Source of the DNA: Acidimicrobiales bacterium
Lineage (GTDB): Bacteria; Actinomycetota; Acidimicrobiia; Acidimicrobiales; Aldehydirespiratoraceae
Assembly (NCBI GenBank): GCA_041394245.1
Contig: JAWKIR010000002.1
Location: 2,418,001 to 2,482,000, forward strand
DNA: 64,000 nt
Reading direction: 5' to 3'
Under the pieces are notes generated by a model that saw only the letters and a program-made list of their open reading frames with translations, did not search any database and had not been told where the DNA came from. Every line of letters begins with the position of its first letter. Position 1 is the first letter of the stretch. Both the position numbers and the translations under genes were made by a program. Below, piece by piece: positions 9,076 to 16,819 of this stretch.

Positions 9076-10295
9076 CAGAGCACCGCGAGCGCATGGTCGA
9101 GGTCGCCGATCAGATCGTCGACGTTCTCGATCCCCGCCGAGTACCGCACGAGACCCTCGGGGATGCCGAGGGAGGCGCGCTCCTCGGGTGTGCACTCGAC
9201 ATGACTGGTGGTGGCCGGCGGCCCGACGGTCGTCTCCACCGCACCCAGATTCGCCGCACGGTGGGCGAGACGCAGGTGGGGAAGGAACTTCTTCACGGCC
9301 TCGAGATCGCCGTCGAGCGCGAAACTCAACATCCCTCCCCCGCCGGACATCTGCCGCGTCGCGATCTCGTGGCCGGGGTGGCTCGCCAGACCCGGATAGT
9401 TCACCGTGGTGACCATCGGGTGAGCTTCGAGGAACTCGGCGACCGCCATCGCGTTGGCCGATTGCCGCTCGACGCGGAGATGGAGCGTCTTCATCCCCCG
9501 CAGGAGGAGATAGGCGGCCATCGGATGCAGGGTCGCGCCGTTGATCTCCCGATACCGGAAGACCTCCTCGACCAGATCGCCACGCCCGACGACCGCGCCG
9601 CCGAGGGCGTCGGCGTGACCCCCGAGGAACTTGGTGGCGCTGTGCACGACGAGGTCGGCGCCCAGCGTCAGCGGTTGCTGGAGGACCGGCGTGGCGAACG
9701 TGTTGTCGACCACGGTCACGGCCCCGCGGTCACGACCGGCGGCGAGGAGCCGCGGCAGGTCGATGATCTTCAGCGTGGGGTTGGTGGGCGTCTCGAGGTA
9801 CAGCAGGTCGCAGCCACGGTCCATCGCCTGCTCGACACCGTCGGCGTCGGTCGTGTCGACCAGCTCGACCTCCACACCGACCCTCGGCAGGTACTTGGTG
9901 AACAGCATGCTCGTGCCGCCGTAGGTGTCCTTCACCGACACGACGCGCTGGCCCGGCTCGAGGAGGGCGTGGAGCATGTTGGAGATCGCGGCCATGCCCG
10001 TCGACGCCGAGGTGGCCGCCTCCGCCCCTTCGAGCAGGCGCAGCTTCTCCTCGAACACGGCCACGGTCGGGTTGGTGTTGCGGCCGTAGATGTGGCCGGG
10101 CTCGGCACCGGTGGCGACGTCGAGCCACTCGTCGACGTTCTCGTAGCCGAAGCCGACGCTGTGCACGACCGGGACCTGGGTGGCCCGTTCGAGGAGATAA
10201 CGATCCTCGCCGGCCCACACCGCACGCGTCCCGATCGAGTGCGGATGTGGCGTGCCGGGTTGCTCGTCGGGTCGGCTGTCGGACTTCTTCACCAT
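9075..10295 (-). CDS. Cys/Met metabolism PLP-dependent enzyme (cystathionine synthase/lyase family)
   Basis: A 406-residue trans-sulfuration enzyme. The PLP lysine is Lys222 in HSATKFLGGHADALGG, and the family segments ATSASTGMAAI, YLETPTNPTLKI and VVDNTFATPVL are all present. It could be a cystathionine gamma-synthase, a cystathionine gamma-lyase or a methionine gamma-lyase; the sequence alone does not decide. The ATG at 10295 is chosen because it starts the conserved protein and sits 7 nt after a -10 box. It is the first gene of a two-gene operon with the M20 peptidase. Confidence 0.85.
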   Translation of the reverse strand: MVKKSDSRPDEQPGTPHPHSIGTRAVWAGEDRYLLERATQVPVVHSVGFGYENVDEWLDVATGAEPGHIYGRNTNPTVAVFEEKLRLLEGAEAATSASTGMAAISNMLHALLEPGQRVVSVKDTYGGTSMLFTKYLPRVGVEVELVDTTDADGVEQAMDRGCDLLYLETPTNPTLKIIDLPRLLAAGRDRGAVTVVDNTFATPVLQQPLTLGADLVVHSATKFLGGHADALGGAVVGRGDLVEEVFRYREINGATLHPMAAYLLLRGMKTLHLRVERQSANAMAVAEFLEAHPMVTTVNYPGLASHPGHEIATRQMSGGGGMLSFALDGDLEAVKKFLPHLRLAHRAANLGAVETTVGPPATTSHVECTPEERASLGIPEGLVRYSAGIENVDDLIGDLDHALAVL

Positions 10296-10302
10296 GGAAG
10301 TC

Positions 10303-10308
10303 ACCGTA
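10303..10308 (-). promoter_or_regulatory. -10 box TACGGT, leaderless start of the PLP-enzyme operon
   Basis: On the minus strand TACGGT lies 7 nt before the ATG at 10295, the same arrangement as at several other operons in this window. Confidence 0.45.
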
Positions 10309-10381
10309 GGGCGACAACCGCGCCTGGGCCATCGGGGGCGCCGAGGCCGTGCATGGCACGGGCGAAGGCCGCGGCCGGGGG

Positions 10382-10387
10382 TACCGT
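10382..10387 (+). promoter_or_regulatory. -10 box TACCGT before the micro-ORF and mftF-like gene
   Basis: TACCGT followed by 7 nt and then the ATG at 10395. There is no well-placed ribosome binding site, so the micro-ORF is probably read from a leaderless transcript that continues into the glycosyltransferase gene. Confidence 0.5.
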
Positions 10388-10394
10388 CCGGTGT

Positions 10395-10472
10395 ATGGAC
10401 CGCACGGGCTTGCCGGCTCACGACAACACGTTCGCCAACACGGTGTTCGCCAACATGGTGTGCATCGAGTGA
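10395..10472 (+). CDS. 25-residue micro-ORF coupled to the mftF-like gene (possible RiPP precursor or leader peptide)
   Basis: A 25-codon reading frame beginning MDRTGLPAHD and ending NTFANTVFANMVCIE. It starts 7 nt after a -10 box, and its TGA overlaps the GTG start of the glycosyltransferase (GTGA), so the two are probably translationally coupled. The second half contains an imperfect 15-nt tandem repeat (GTTCGCCAACACGGT then GTTCGCCAACATGGT), giving FANT-V-FANM-V. It does not resemble the usual mycofactocin precursor MftA, which ends in a Val-Tyr pair. It could be a precursor peptide for modification, a regulatory leader peptide, or a chance frame. No maturase gene is adjacent. Confidence 0.4.
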   Translation: MDRTGLPAHDNTFANTVFANMVCIE

Positions 10473-11893
10473 ACCGGCCGCTGCCGCCCGCCGGCATCGG
10501 CCTTGTCGCCGATGCCGGTCTCCGCCGCCTCGATGCCGGCCGTGTCCTCGTCGGTGGTTCGCCGCTGCGGATCGTGAAGCTGTCCGACGCGGGCGCGGCC
10601 GTTGTCGATGCATGGCTCGGGGGAACACCGCTCGCCGCGGTGAAGTCGGCCCGGGGGCTGGCTCGGCGCCTCCTCGACACGGGCATGGTGCATCCGGTGG
10701 TGTCACCGGCCGACCGCCCACCGCCGGTGACGGTGGTGGTTCCGGCCAAGGACGATGCCGACGACCTCGCGGCCCTGCTCCCGACGATCGGGTTCCCGAC
10801 CGTCGTCGTCGACGACGCGTCCGACGATGCCGCGTCGATCGAGCGGGTCGCCACCGCGCACGGGGCGCACCTGGTGCGCCGGGCCGAGAACGGCGGTCCC
10901 GGTGCCGCCCGCATGTCGGGCCTCGACGCGGTCGACACGGAGTTCGTCGTGTTCGTCGACGCCGACGTCGAGCTTCCGGCCGGGTGGTGGCACGACCTCG
11001 CGTCCCATTTCGACGACCCCGAGGTGGTGGCCGTCGCCCCTCGTGTCGTCAGCGCGCCGGGGCCGTCACTGCGGGAACGCTACGAGTCGGCGCATTCGCC
11101 GCTCGACCTCGGATCTCAGCCGGCCAACGTCGCGCCCCTGCGTCGTGTCGCCTACGTGCCCACCGCGGTCTTCGCCGTGCGAGCCGACGCGCTGCGTACC
11201 ATCGGCGGCTTCGACCCGGAGTTGCGCGTCGGTGAGGACGTCGACCTCGTCTGGCGCCTCGCGTCCGAGGCGGGGACGGTCCGCTATGCACCGGAGGTCG
11301 AGGCACGACACCGACCCCGGGCGACCTGGTTCGCCATGGCCCGACAACGCATCCGCTACGGAGGATCAGCGGTCGACCTCGCCGAGCGTCACGGGTCGCT
11401 CGTGGCGCCGGCGCGATGCTCGCGGTGGAGCCTCGCCGCATGGGGGGCGGTGGCGGTCGGTCGTCCAGTGTTCGGCGCGACCATCGCCGCCGGCTCGTCG
11501 AGCGCGCTGGCCCGCAAGCTCTCGGCGCTCCCCGGCCCGACCGGTGAAGCACTGCGGATCGCCGGCTGGGGTCATCTCCAGGCTGGTCGCGGGCTCGCGA
11601 TCGCCACGTCTCGGGTGTGGTGGCCTCTGGCGCTGCCGCTCGCCCGGTTCCGTCGCATCCGCCCTGCGGTGGTGGTGGCGATGGTCGGTCCGGCGGCGTG
11701 GCAGTGGTGGACCGGTGTCCGTCCCGCCGGACCCGTGCGATCGGTCGCCCTCCGCGTGGCCGACGACATGCTCTACGGCGTCGGCGTCTGGCGTCGTGCG
11801 ATCGCCCGGCGAAGCGGCCGGGCCCTCGTGCCGGACCTGACCGAGTGGCCGGGGAGACGGGCGCCGGTCGAGACGGATACCGTCGCGCAGTGA
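10469..11893 (+). CDS. MftF-like mycofactocin-system glycosyltransferase
   Basis: A 474-residue family 2 glycosyltransferase that matches MftF in layout. An N-terminal domain of about 85 residues contains RRLDAGRVLVGGSPLRIV, followed by the catalytic domain with VTVVVPAKDDADDL, the acidic site FVVFVDADVELP, VAPRVVSAPG, YVPTAVFAVRADALR and the acceptor-side GGFDPELRVGEDVDLVWRL. The C-terminal third has hydrophobic segments suggesting membrane contact. MftF adds glucose units to the mycofactocin cofactor in mycobacteria. Here the gene stands apart from mftA-E, preceded only by a micro-ORF. The GTG at 10469 is taken because it overlaps the micro-ORF stop and begins the conserved region. Confidence 0.75.
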   Translation: MNRPLPPAGIGLVADAGLRRLDAGRVLVGGSPLRIVKLSDAGAAVVDAWLGGTPLAAVKSARGLARRLLDTGMVHPVVSPADRPPPVTVVVPAKDDADDLAALLPTIGFPTVVVDDASDDAASIERVATAHGAHLVRRAENGGPGAARMSGLDAVDTEFVVFVDADVELPAGWWHDLASHFDDPEVVAVAPRVVSAPGPSLRERYESAHSPLDLGSQPANVAPLRRVAYVPTAVFAVRADALRTIGGFDPELRVGEDVDLVWRLASEAGTVRYAPEVEARHRPRATWFAMARQRIRYGGSAVDLAERHGSLVAPARCSRWSLAAWGAVAVGRPVFGATIAAGSSSALARKLSALPGPTGEALRIAGWGHLQAGRGLAIATSRVWWPLALPLARFRRIRPAVVVAMVGPAAWQWWTGVRPAGPVRSVALRVADDMLYGVGVWRRAIARRSGRALVPDLTEWPGRRAPVETDTVAQ

Positions 11894-13011
11894 TGGGCAC
11901 GCTGATTCCGCAACGAATGACCAGGTTGATCGAACGCTGCGCGCGCGAGGTCGACGAGGGACGGGTTCCCGGGTGCCAGGTGGCGGTCGGGTTCGAGGGC
12001 GAGGTGGTCCTCTTCGAGGCGTTCGGCGACGTGACGACCGAGCATCGACTCCACACGTATTCGGCGATCAAACCCACGGTCTCGCTCACCGTGTTGGAAC
12101 TCGCAGCCGAAGGTCTGCTCGACCTGGATGCGCCCGTCGCGACGGTCCTGCCCGGCTTCTCGACCAACGGCAAGGACGTCATCACCCTCTCCCAGGTTCT
12201 TCTCCATGCCGGTGGCTTCCCCCACGCACCCGTCTCGGTCGCCGAGTTCAACGATCGCGAGCGCCGCCTCGCTCGCTACGAGACGTGGCGCACGAGCTGG
12301 GACCCGGGCAGTGCGTTCGAGTACCACGCGTCCGCCGCGCACTGGGTGCTCGCCGACTGCATCACCGAAGTGACCGGTCGTCACCACGCCGACGTGGTCA
12401 CCGAGCGGATCATGACCCCGGCCGGGTGCAGCCGGTGGCTCGCCATTCCCGCCGCCGAGCAGCACGACATCGCCGATGTGGTGTCGGTCGGGGAGGCCCC
12501 TGACCTGGAGGCGTTGGCCCGGCAGTTCGGTATCGAGGAGATGCCGGTCACCGAGGTCACCGACGCCGCCCTCCTGGCGTTCAACGATCCGTCGATCCGC
12601 GAAGCGGGTCATCCGGGCGGTGGCGGCATCACCACCGCCGCCGAGCTGGCTCTCTGGTATCAGGCGGTGCTGCACGACGATGGTGGCTTCCTTCGTCCCG
12701 AAGTGAAGCACGACGCGCTCGCGGTGATCCGCCAGACCAACGCGGACTGGATGGGAGTGTCGGCCAACCGCACCCACGCCTTCACGATCGGCGGCGACGA
12801 CGGGCAGGCGCTCATGCGCGGGTACGGCCACACGACCGGCCCCGCGACCTTCGGCCACGGTGGGGCGAAGGGGCAACGTGGTTGGGCCGATCCCGGGACC
12901 GGGATCTCGCTCGGGTTCATGACCCACGGGCTCGACCGCGACGAACTCGTCCATGCCCGGCGGTGTGCCGGGATCTCCTCGGCGGCCGGGGCACTCACGA
13001 CGCCGATCTGA
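11893..13011 (+). CDS. Serine hydrolase, beta-lactamase / esterase EstB-like family
   Basis: A 372-residue serine hydrolase of the beta-lactamase class C / penicillin-binding-protein-like family. The SxxK motif is Ser57-Ala-Ile-Lys60 in TYSAIKPTVS; the second motif region is FEYHASAAHWVL, where Tyr is present but the usual Asn is not; FGHGGAKGQRGW is the third-motif region. No signal peptide is visible, so a cytosolic esterase or transesterase is more likely than a secreted beta-lactamase. Its ATG overlaps the glycosyltransferase stop by one base (TGATG), placing it in the same operon. Confidence 0.8.
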   Translation: MGTLIPQRMTRLIERCAREVDEGRVPGCQVAVGFEGEVVLFEAFGDVTTEHRLHTYSAIKPTVSLTVLELAAEGLLDLDAPVATVLPGFSTNGKDVITLSQVLLHAGGFPHAPVSVAEFNDRERRLARYETWRTSWDPGSAFEYHASAAHWVLADCITEVTGRHHADVVTERIMTPAGCSRWLAIPAAEQHDIADVVSVGEAPDLEALARQFGIEEMPVTEVTDAALLAFNDPSIREAGHPGGGGITTAAELALWYQAVLHDDGGFLRPEVKHDALAVIRQTNADWMGVSANRTHAFTIGGDDGQALMRGYGHTTGPATFGHGGAKGQRGWADPGTGISLGFMTHGLDRDELVHARRCAGISSAAGALTTPI

Positions 13012-13017
13012 GCGGAT

Positions 13018-14202
13018 TCAGGCGAGGTCGATGCGGACCGAACGCTCGATCAGCAACCACAGGCCGCCGAGCGCGAGGGTGCTCGCCAGCGCGACCGGCG
13101 CGGCGACGCCGACGTCGCTGCGATCGGCCAACACGCCGACGAGGGCCGGCAGCGAGATCGCCCCGACCGAGGTCGCCGCGATCTGCAAGCCCACGGCGCG
13201 AGTGGCGCGGGCCTCGCCGAGGTAGACGGCGGTGCGTCCCATGACCACGGGGAACATCGCCGAGAAGGCGACGCCGATCCACGGGAGTGCGAGCCCACCG
13301 GCACCGCCGGGATCGGCCCAGAGCACGACGACCGCAGCGACCGCACCTGCGGTCGACACGCGCAGCGTCTGTTCGGGACGGACGCGGTGTCCGACCACGG
13401 CGAGGACGAAGCGCCCGCTCATCAGGCCGCCCCAGTAGAGGGCGGTGAGTACCCCGGCGGCGGCGTCGGAGTAGCCGCGGGCTTCCGTGAGCAGGGTGTA
13501 GGCCCACGTCCCCACCGCGATCTCGACGCCGACATAGACGGAGAACCAGGCGATCATCAGGCCCTGCAGGCGGATCGACCCGATGAGGTCGCGGTCCTGG
13601 GCGCTGATCTCCGGTGTGGTCGTGGCGATCGAGAACCCGTCGCGGTGTCGCAGCAGCACGAGCACGACGACGCCGGTGAGAGCGGTGCACATCACATAGG
13701 GAGCTCTCCACGCGGTGCCGCCGGCGACGAAGGCCGTCGCGAGCAGTGGCCCGAGAAAGGCCCCCACGCCGTAGGAGGCGTGGAGAAGCCCCATCGCCCG
13801 CGGGCCCTGGGTGAGTGCCATCCACGCATTGATCCCCGCGTCGGCGGTGCCCCAACCGACGCCGAGCACGAGGTAGCCGAGCATGAGCACCCACCAGTGC
13901 GGTGCGCTCGCCACCATCGCGAGCGCCACCAGTGCGGCGGTCATCGCCGCCGGGAGGACCCGACCGACTCGAAAGCGTTCGGTGAGGGGACCGGACGACA
14001 CGCCGCCGGCCGCATACCCGATCGAGGTGGCGACGACGAGGAGCCCGAGGCTGCCGTCGGACCGACCGAAGTGGTCGCGCAGATTCGGCCACACCGTTCC
14101 GAACACGCCGTCGGGAAGACCGAAGACGACAAAGAGGAGAAACGACGCCAGAACGGCGCGACGGATCTGCCGGTTCGCCGTCGTCGACCCGGGCAGGTTC
14201 AA
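13018..14202 (-). CDS. MFS transporter
   Basis: A 394-residue major facilitator with about twelve membrane segments, beginning RRAVLASFLLFVVFGLPDGVFG. The family loop between segments 2 and 3 appears as GPLTERFRVGRVLPA, and WGTADAGINAWMAL is a typical mid-N-half segment. It probably starts at the TTG at 14202, which overlaps the stop of the upstream crotonase (TTGA); no ATG or GTG is placed better. The substrate is unknown. Pairing with an enoyl-CoA hydratase gene hints at a carboxylic acid or hydrophobic compound, which is only a guess. Confidence 0.8.
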   Translation of the reverse strand: MNLPGSTTANRQIRRAVLASFLLFVVFGLPDGVFGTVWPNLRDHFGRSDGSLGLLVVATSIGYAAGGVSSGPLTERFRVGRVLPAAMTAALVALAMVASAPHWWVLMLGYLVLGVGWGTADAGINAWMALTQGPRAMGLLHASYGVGAFLGPLLATAFVAGGTAWRAPYVMCTALTGVVVLVLLRHRDGFSIATTTPEISAQDRDLIGSIRLQGLMIAWFSVYVGVEIAVGTWAYTLLTEARGYSDAAAGVLTALYWGGLMSGRFVLAVVGHRVRPEQTLRVSTAGAVAAVVVLWADPGGAGGLALPWIGVAFSAMFPVVMGRTAVYLGEARATRAVGLQIAATSVGAISLPALVGVLADRSDVGVAAPVALASTLALGGLWLLIERSVRIDLA

Positions 14203-14993
14203 CGACGCTGCCGTTGGGTGAGGTAGCGGGCTGCGACGTCTCGGCTCTCCGGGTCGTGCATCGCCGTGACGAACTGGTCGGCGTCGGACCAGGCGCCGTC
14301 GGTCGAGACGAGCGCCTCGGCGGCCGCGTCGACGGCGTCGAGCGTGGCCCGCAACGTGTAGACCGACTTGTCGGCGAGTGATGCGGCCAGTGCGTCGGCC
14401 TCGGCGGCGAGGTCGTCGTCGGCCACCACCCGGTTGACGATGCTGCGCGCGTGCGCCTCGGCTGCGGTGAACGGTCGACACGACAGCACGAGGTCACGTG
14501 TCGCGGGGGCGCCGATCTCGCGGACGAGCCGAGGGATGCCGCCCCAGGTCAACGGGATCCCGAGGTCGACCTCCGGGATGACGAAGTTGGTCGATTCGGC
14601 CGCGATGCGGAGATCGCAGGCCATCGCCAGCAGCACGCCGCCGCCGATGCAATGGCCGTGGATCGCGGCGATGGTCACCGCCCGCATCCGCTCGATCGAC
14701 TCCACCATCACGCGGCCCGCGTCGGCGCCGTCGCGGGCCGATCGGTCCCCGGCCTCTGTGAAACCGCCGAGGTCGGCACCGGCCGAGAACGCCCGCCCGG
14801 CCCCGCCCACGACGACCACCCGAATCGCCGCGCGTGCGTCGAACCACGCGGCCGCGGCGGCCAGTTCGTCGAGACAGGCGGTCGACAGCGGATTGAGCTT
14901 CTCGGGTCGGTTCAGTGTCAGCCGGCCGATGCGCCCGCGTGCCGTGGCGGTGAGGGTCTCGAATCCGGTGCCGGTCTCGGTCTCGTTGTCCAT
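14199..14993 (-). CDS. Enoyl-CoA hydratase/isomerase (crotonase) family protein
   Basis: A 264-residue crotonase-fold protein acting on acyl-CoA. Oxyanion-hole segments are AFSAGADLGGF and HGHCIGGGVLLAMACDLRIA. Of the two catalytic glutamates of classical enoyl-CoA hydratase, the second is kept (IPEVDLGIPL) but the first is replaced by Leu (GGVLLAMACD where GCELAMMCD is usual). Simple hydratase activity is therefore doubtful; an isomerase, hydrolase or other crotonase reaction is possible. A perfect inverted repeat lies 10 nt upstream of the start. Its stop overlaps the MFS gene start. Confidence 0.8.
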   Translation of the reverse strand: MDNETETGTGFETLTATARGRIGRLTLNRPEKLNPLSTACLDELAAAAAWFDARAAIRVVVVGGAGRAFSAGADLGGFTEAGDRSARDGADAGRVMVESIERMRAVTIAAIHGHCIGGGVLLAMACDLRIAAESTNFVIPEVDLGIPLTWGGIPRLVREIGAPATRDLVLSCRPFTAAEAHARSIVNRVVADDDLAAEADALAASLADKSVYTLRATLDAVDAAAEALVSTDGAWSDADQFVTAMHDPESRDVAARYLTQRQRR

Positions 14994-15002
14994 ACGCGAC
15001 GA

Positions 15003-15087
15003 TGCCACGCTCCGCAGGGGAGCGTGGCACCGAAGCATGCGACTGGCGAGTCGCGGCTCGCCACCTCGATCCCCCGGTCGGGGGATC
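15003..15087. repeat. Two perfect inverted repeats between the crotonase and pseudo-ATPase genes
   Basis: The first is TGCCACGCTCC (15003-15013) with GGAGCGTGGCA (15019-15029), an 11-bp stem. The second is GATCCCCC (15068-15075) with GGGGGATC (15080-15087), an 8-bp stem. Neither is followed by a clean T-run on the minus strand. They may end transcripts from the gene at 15106-16431 or form the 5' region of the crotonase mRNA. Confidence 0.5.
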
Positions 15088-15105
15088 AGATCTGAGTGCG
15101 TGGTG

Positions 15106-16431
15106 TCAGGCGATCTTCAACGATTCGTCCGCCGCCACCTCGGCGGGATCGTCGGCCGCCGTCGGCTCGAGGATCGAGAGGTCGCCGGTGATGGCTTCGA
15201 CCCGGGCCCAGTCGGTGACGTCCGCGTCCTCGGTCAGGAACACGATCTGCTGGTTCTCACTCGACCGAACGAGCATCTCGAGCAGCGGGGCCTTGAGTTC
15301 CACGGCGATCCCGTTGAGGGAGTCGTCGAGGACGAGCGGCAGGTTCTCGCCGCCGGGGCCGATCCCGCGAACCTCTTCGAGCTTTTGCATCAGTGCGTGG
15401 GCGAGAGCAGCGACCTCGTCGTTCTCCGTGTCGATGGGGAGAGGGCCGGTGCTGAGTGCGTCGACGTCGCGCGCTCGACGGGAGGCCTCCTCGATCTCGT
15501 CGCGGTGCTCGTAGGCCCAGTCGACCACGATGTCGCCGGCCGTCTCGAACCAATCGGCGAGGGCGGTCTCGTGGTCGGCGCTCGCCTGCATGAGGCGCTG
15601 GCGCGACGCCTGGCTGTCGAGGAGGCCGTTGACCCGCTGGAGGTGGAAGCCGAGATAGGACTGGGCGCCGGCTTCGGCCAGCGCGTCCTCTTCGGCCGCG
15701 CGGGCCTTCTCCATGCGCTGGTGCTGCACGAACGACACCGCCGTCACCATCGCGGCGAGGATGACCAGGGCCATGGCGATGGTCTGGCCGATCCACATGA
15801 CCGACGGAACCGCCAGGATCGCTGCACCCGCACCCACGAAGAACGAGATCTTGCGGACCTGCTCGGCCCGTGCCTGCGCTTCTTCGAACTGGGCGTGGCG
15901 TTCTTCGATGCGGGCGACGACGGAGGCGTCCTCGGGTGCCGATCCGGATGCGTCGGCCTCTTCGTCGAGGATCTGGCGAGCCGCGGTGACGCGATCGGCC
16001 AGACCCCACAGGCGGCCGGGATCGACGGCCGCGAGCCGTCGGATGATCTGGTCGTGATGGGTGCTGGTCGTCAGATCGGTGGACGTCAGCCGCAGGCGAC
16101 GCTTGGTCGAGCGGGCGTCGAGCCCCGCAACCGACAGGAGGTCGATGTTGCCCTGGTCGTCGGCGAAGCGGGAGCTGACATCGGCCGAGGCTTCGACGTC
16201 GATCACGCGGGCGCGGGCGCCGAAGGGACGGAAGACGGCGAAACGGTTGCCGTTGTCGGCAACGATCTCGGCGTGCACGCCGGCTCTACTCGAGCTCAGC
16301 GAGCCGACGAGCTCGGTGATGAGCCCCTCCCGCTCGAGCCGTCCGACACCGCCGATGACGGTGAGTCGGGGATGGAATTCCAACGAGAAGGTGTTCTCGT
16401 CAGCCTCTATGACAAGCCGGTCGAATCGCAT
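15106..16431 (-). CDS. Membrane-anchored SMC/YhaN-like pseudo-ATPase
   Basis: A 441-residue protein laid out like a small SMC/RecN/YhaN-type ATPase: an N-terminal nucleotide-binding half (MRFDRLVIEADENTFSLEFH), a coiled coil with a two-pass membrane hairpin at about residues 195-236, a second coiled coil, and a C-terminal half with a Walker B-like LPLVLDDSL at 364-372 and QQIVFLTED. The P-loop position reads IGGVGRLEREG at 26-36, with no GKS/GKT, so ATP binding is probably lost or altered. The start at 16431 is inferred because the conserved fold begins there; ATG 16470 is the alternative. The function is unknown, possibly structural or regulatory at the membrane. Confidence 0.55.
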   Translation of the reverse strand: MRFDRLVIEADENTFSLEFHPRLTVIGGVGRLEREGLITELVGSLSSSRAGVHAEIVADNGNRFAVFRPFGARARVIDVEASADVSSRFADDQGNIDLLSVAGLDARSTKRRLRLTSTDLTTSTHHDQIIRRLAAVDPGRLWGLADRVTAARQILDEEADASGSAPEDASVVARIEERHAQFEEAQARAEQVRKISFFVGAGAAILAVPSVMWIGQTIAMALVILAAMVTAVSFVQHQRMEKARAAEEDALAEAGAQSYLGFHLQRVNGLLDSQASRQRLMQASADHETALADWFETAGDIVVDWAYEHRDEIEEASRRARDVDALSTGPLPIDTENDEVAALAHALMQKLEEVRGIGPGGENLPLVLDDSLNGIAVELKAPLLEMLVRSSENQQIVFLTEDADVTDWARVEAITGDLSILEPTAADDPAEVAADESLKIA

Positions 16432-16526
16432 GCCATCACTACGGCGCGAGTGGTTCGCGACTTGAGCCATTCGACCCACGGACGTGGTGCGATCCGACCA
16501 TGCGCGAGTTTTGACCGGACGGCGGG

Positions 16527-16555
16527 TTGGAGGGCGGTCCGTCCCGTGGCATCAT
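16527..16555 (+). promoter_or_regulatory. Possible promoter of the tRNA-Thr/tRNA-Met unit
   Basis: TTGGAG (16527-16532), 17 nt, then CATCAT (16550-16555), about 43 nt before the tRNA-Thr. The -10 is a weak match, so this is tentative. Confidence 0.3.
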
Positions 16556-16597
16556 TGCCGACGCTTCCTCGGGGCGTTTTTCACCCCGCGGCGGCAG

Positions 16598-16673
16598 GCT
16601 CCCTTAGCTCAGTCGGCAGAGCGTCTCCATGGTAAGGAGAAGGTCGTCAGTTCAATTCTGACAGGGAGCTCCA
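16598..16673 (+). tRNA. tRNA-Thr (anticodon GGT)
   Basis: A full cloverleaf is visible: acceptor GCTCCCT pairs with AGGGAGC, the D arm is GCTC/GAGC, the anticodon arm TCTCC-ATGGTAA-GGAGA gives anticodon GGT, and the T arm is GTCAG-TTCAATT-CTGAC. The 3' CCA is encoded. It begins the tRNA-Thr/tRNA-Met pair that commonly precedes secE in actinobacteria. Confidence 0.95.
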
Positions 16674-16698
16674 CGGAACGGCTCGCCGATCCGAGGGC

Positions 16699-16772
16699 GG
16701 CGACGTAGCTCAGTTGGTGAGAGCGCTCGACTCATAATCGAGAGGTCGACAGTTCGAATCTGTCCGTCGCTA
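16699..16772 (+). tRNA. tRNA-Met (anticodon CAT, elongator type)
   Basis: Acceptor GGCGACG pairs with CGTCGCT (first pair G-U). The D arm is GCTC/GAGC, the anticodon arm CTCGA-CTCATAA-TCGAG gives CAT, and the T arm is GACAG-TTCGAAT-CTGTC. CCA is not encoded. Overall similarity to actinobacterial elongator tRNA-Met makes this more likely than initiator or Ile2. Confidence 0.92.
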
Positions 16773-16819
16773 CGCGGGGTTCTTCCGGTGCGGTCCGACA
16801 CCGTCAGGGGTGGAGCAGA

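Noticed and set aside
10395..10472. The micro-ORF as a standard mycofactocin precursor (mftA)
   Set aside because: Its end (NMVCIE) lacks the Val-Tyr C-terminus of MftA and it lies directly before mftF without mftB or mftC.
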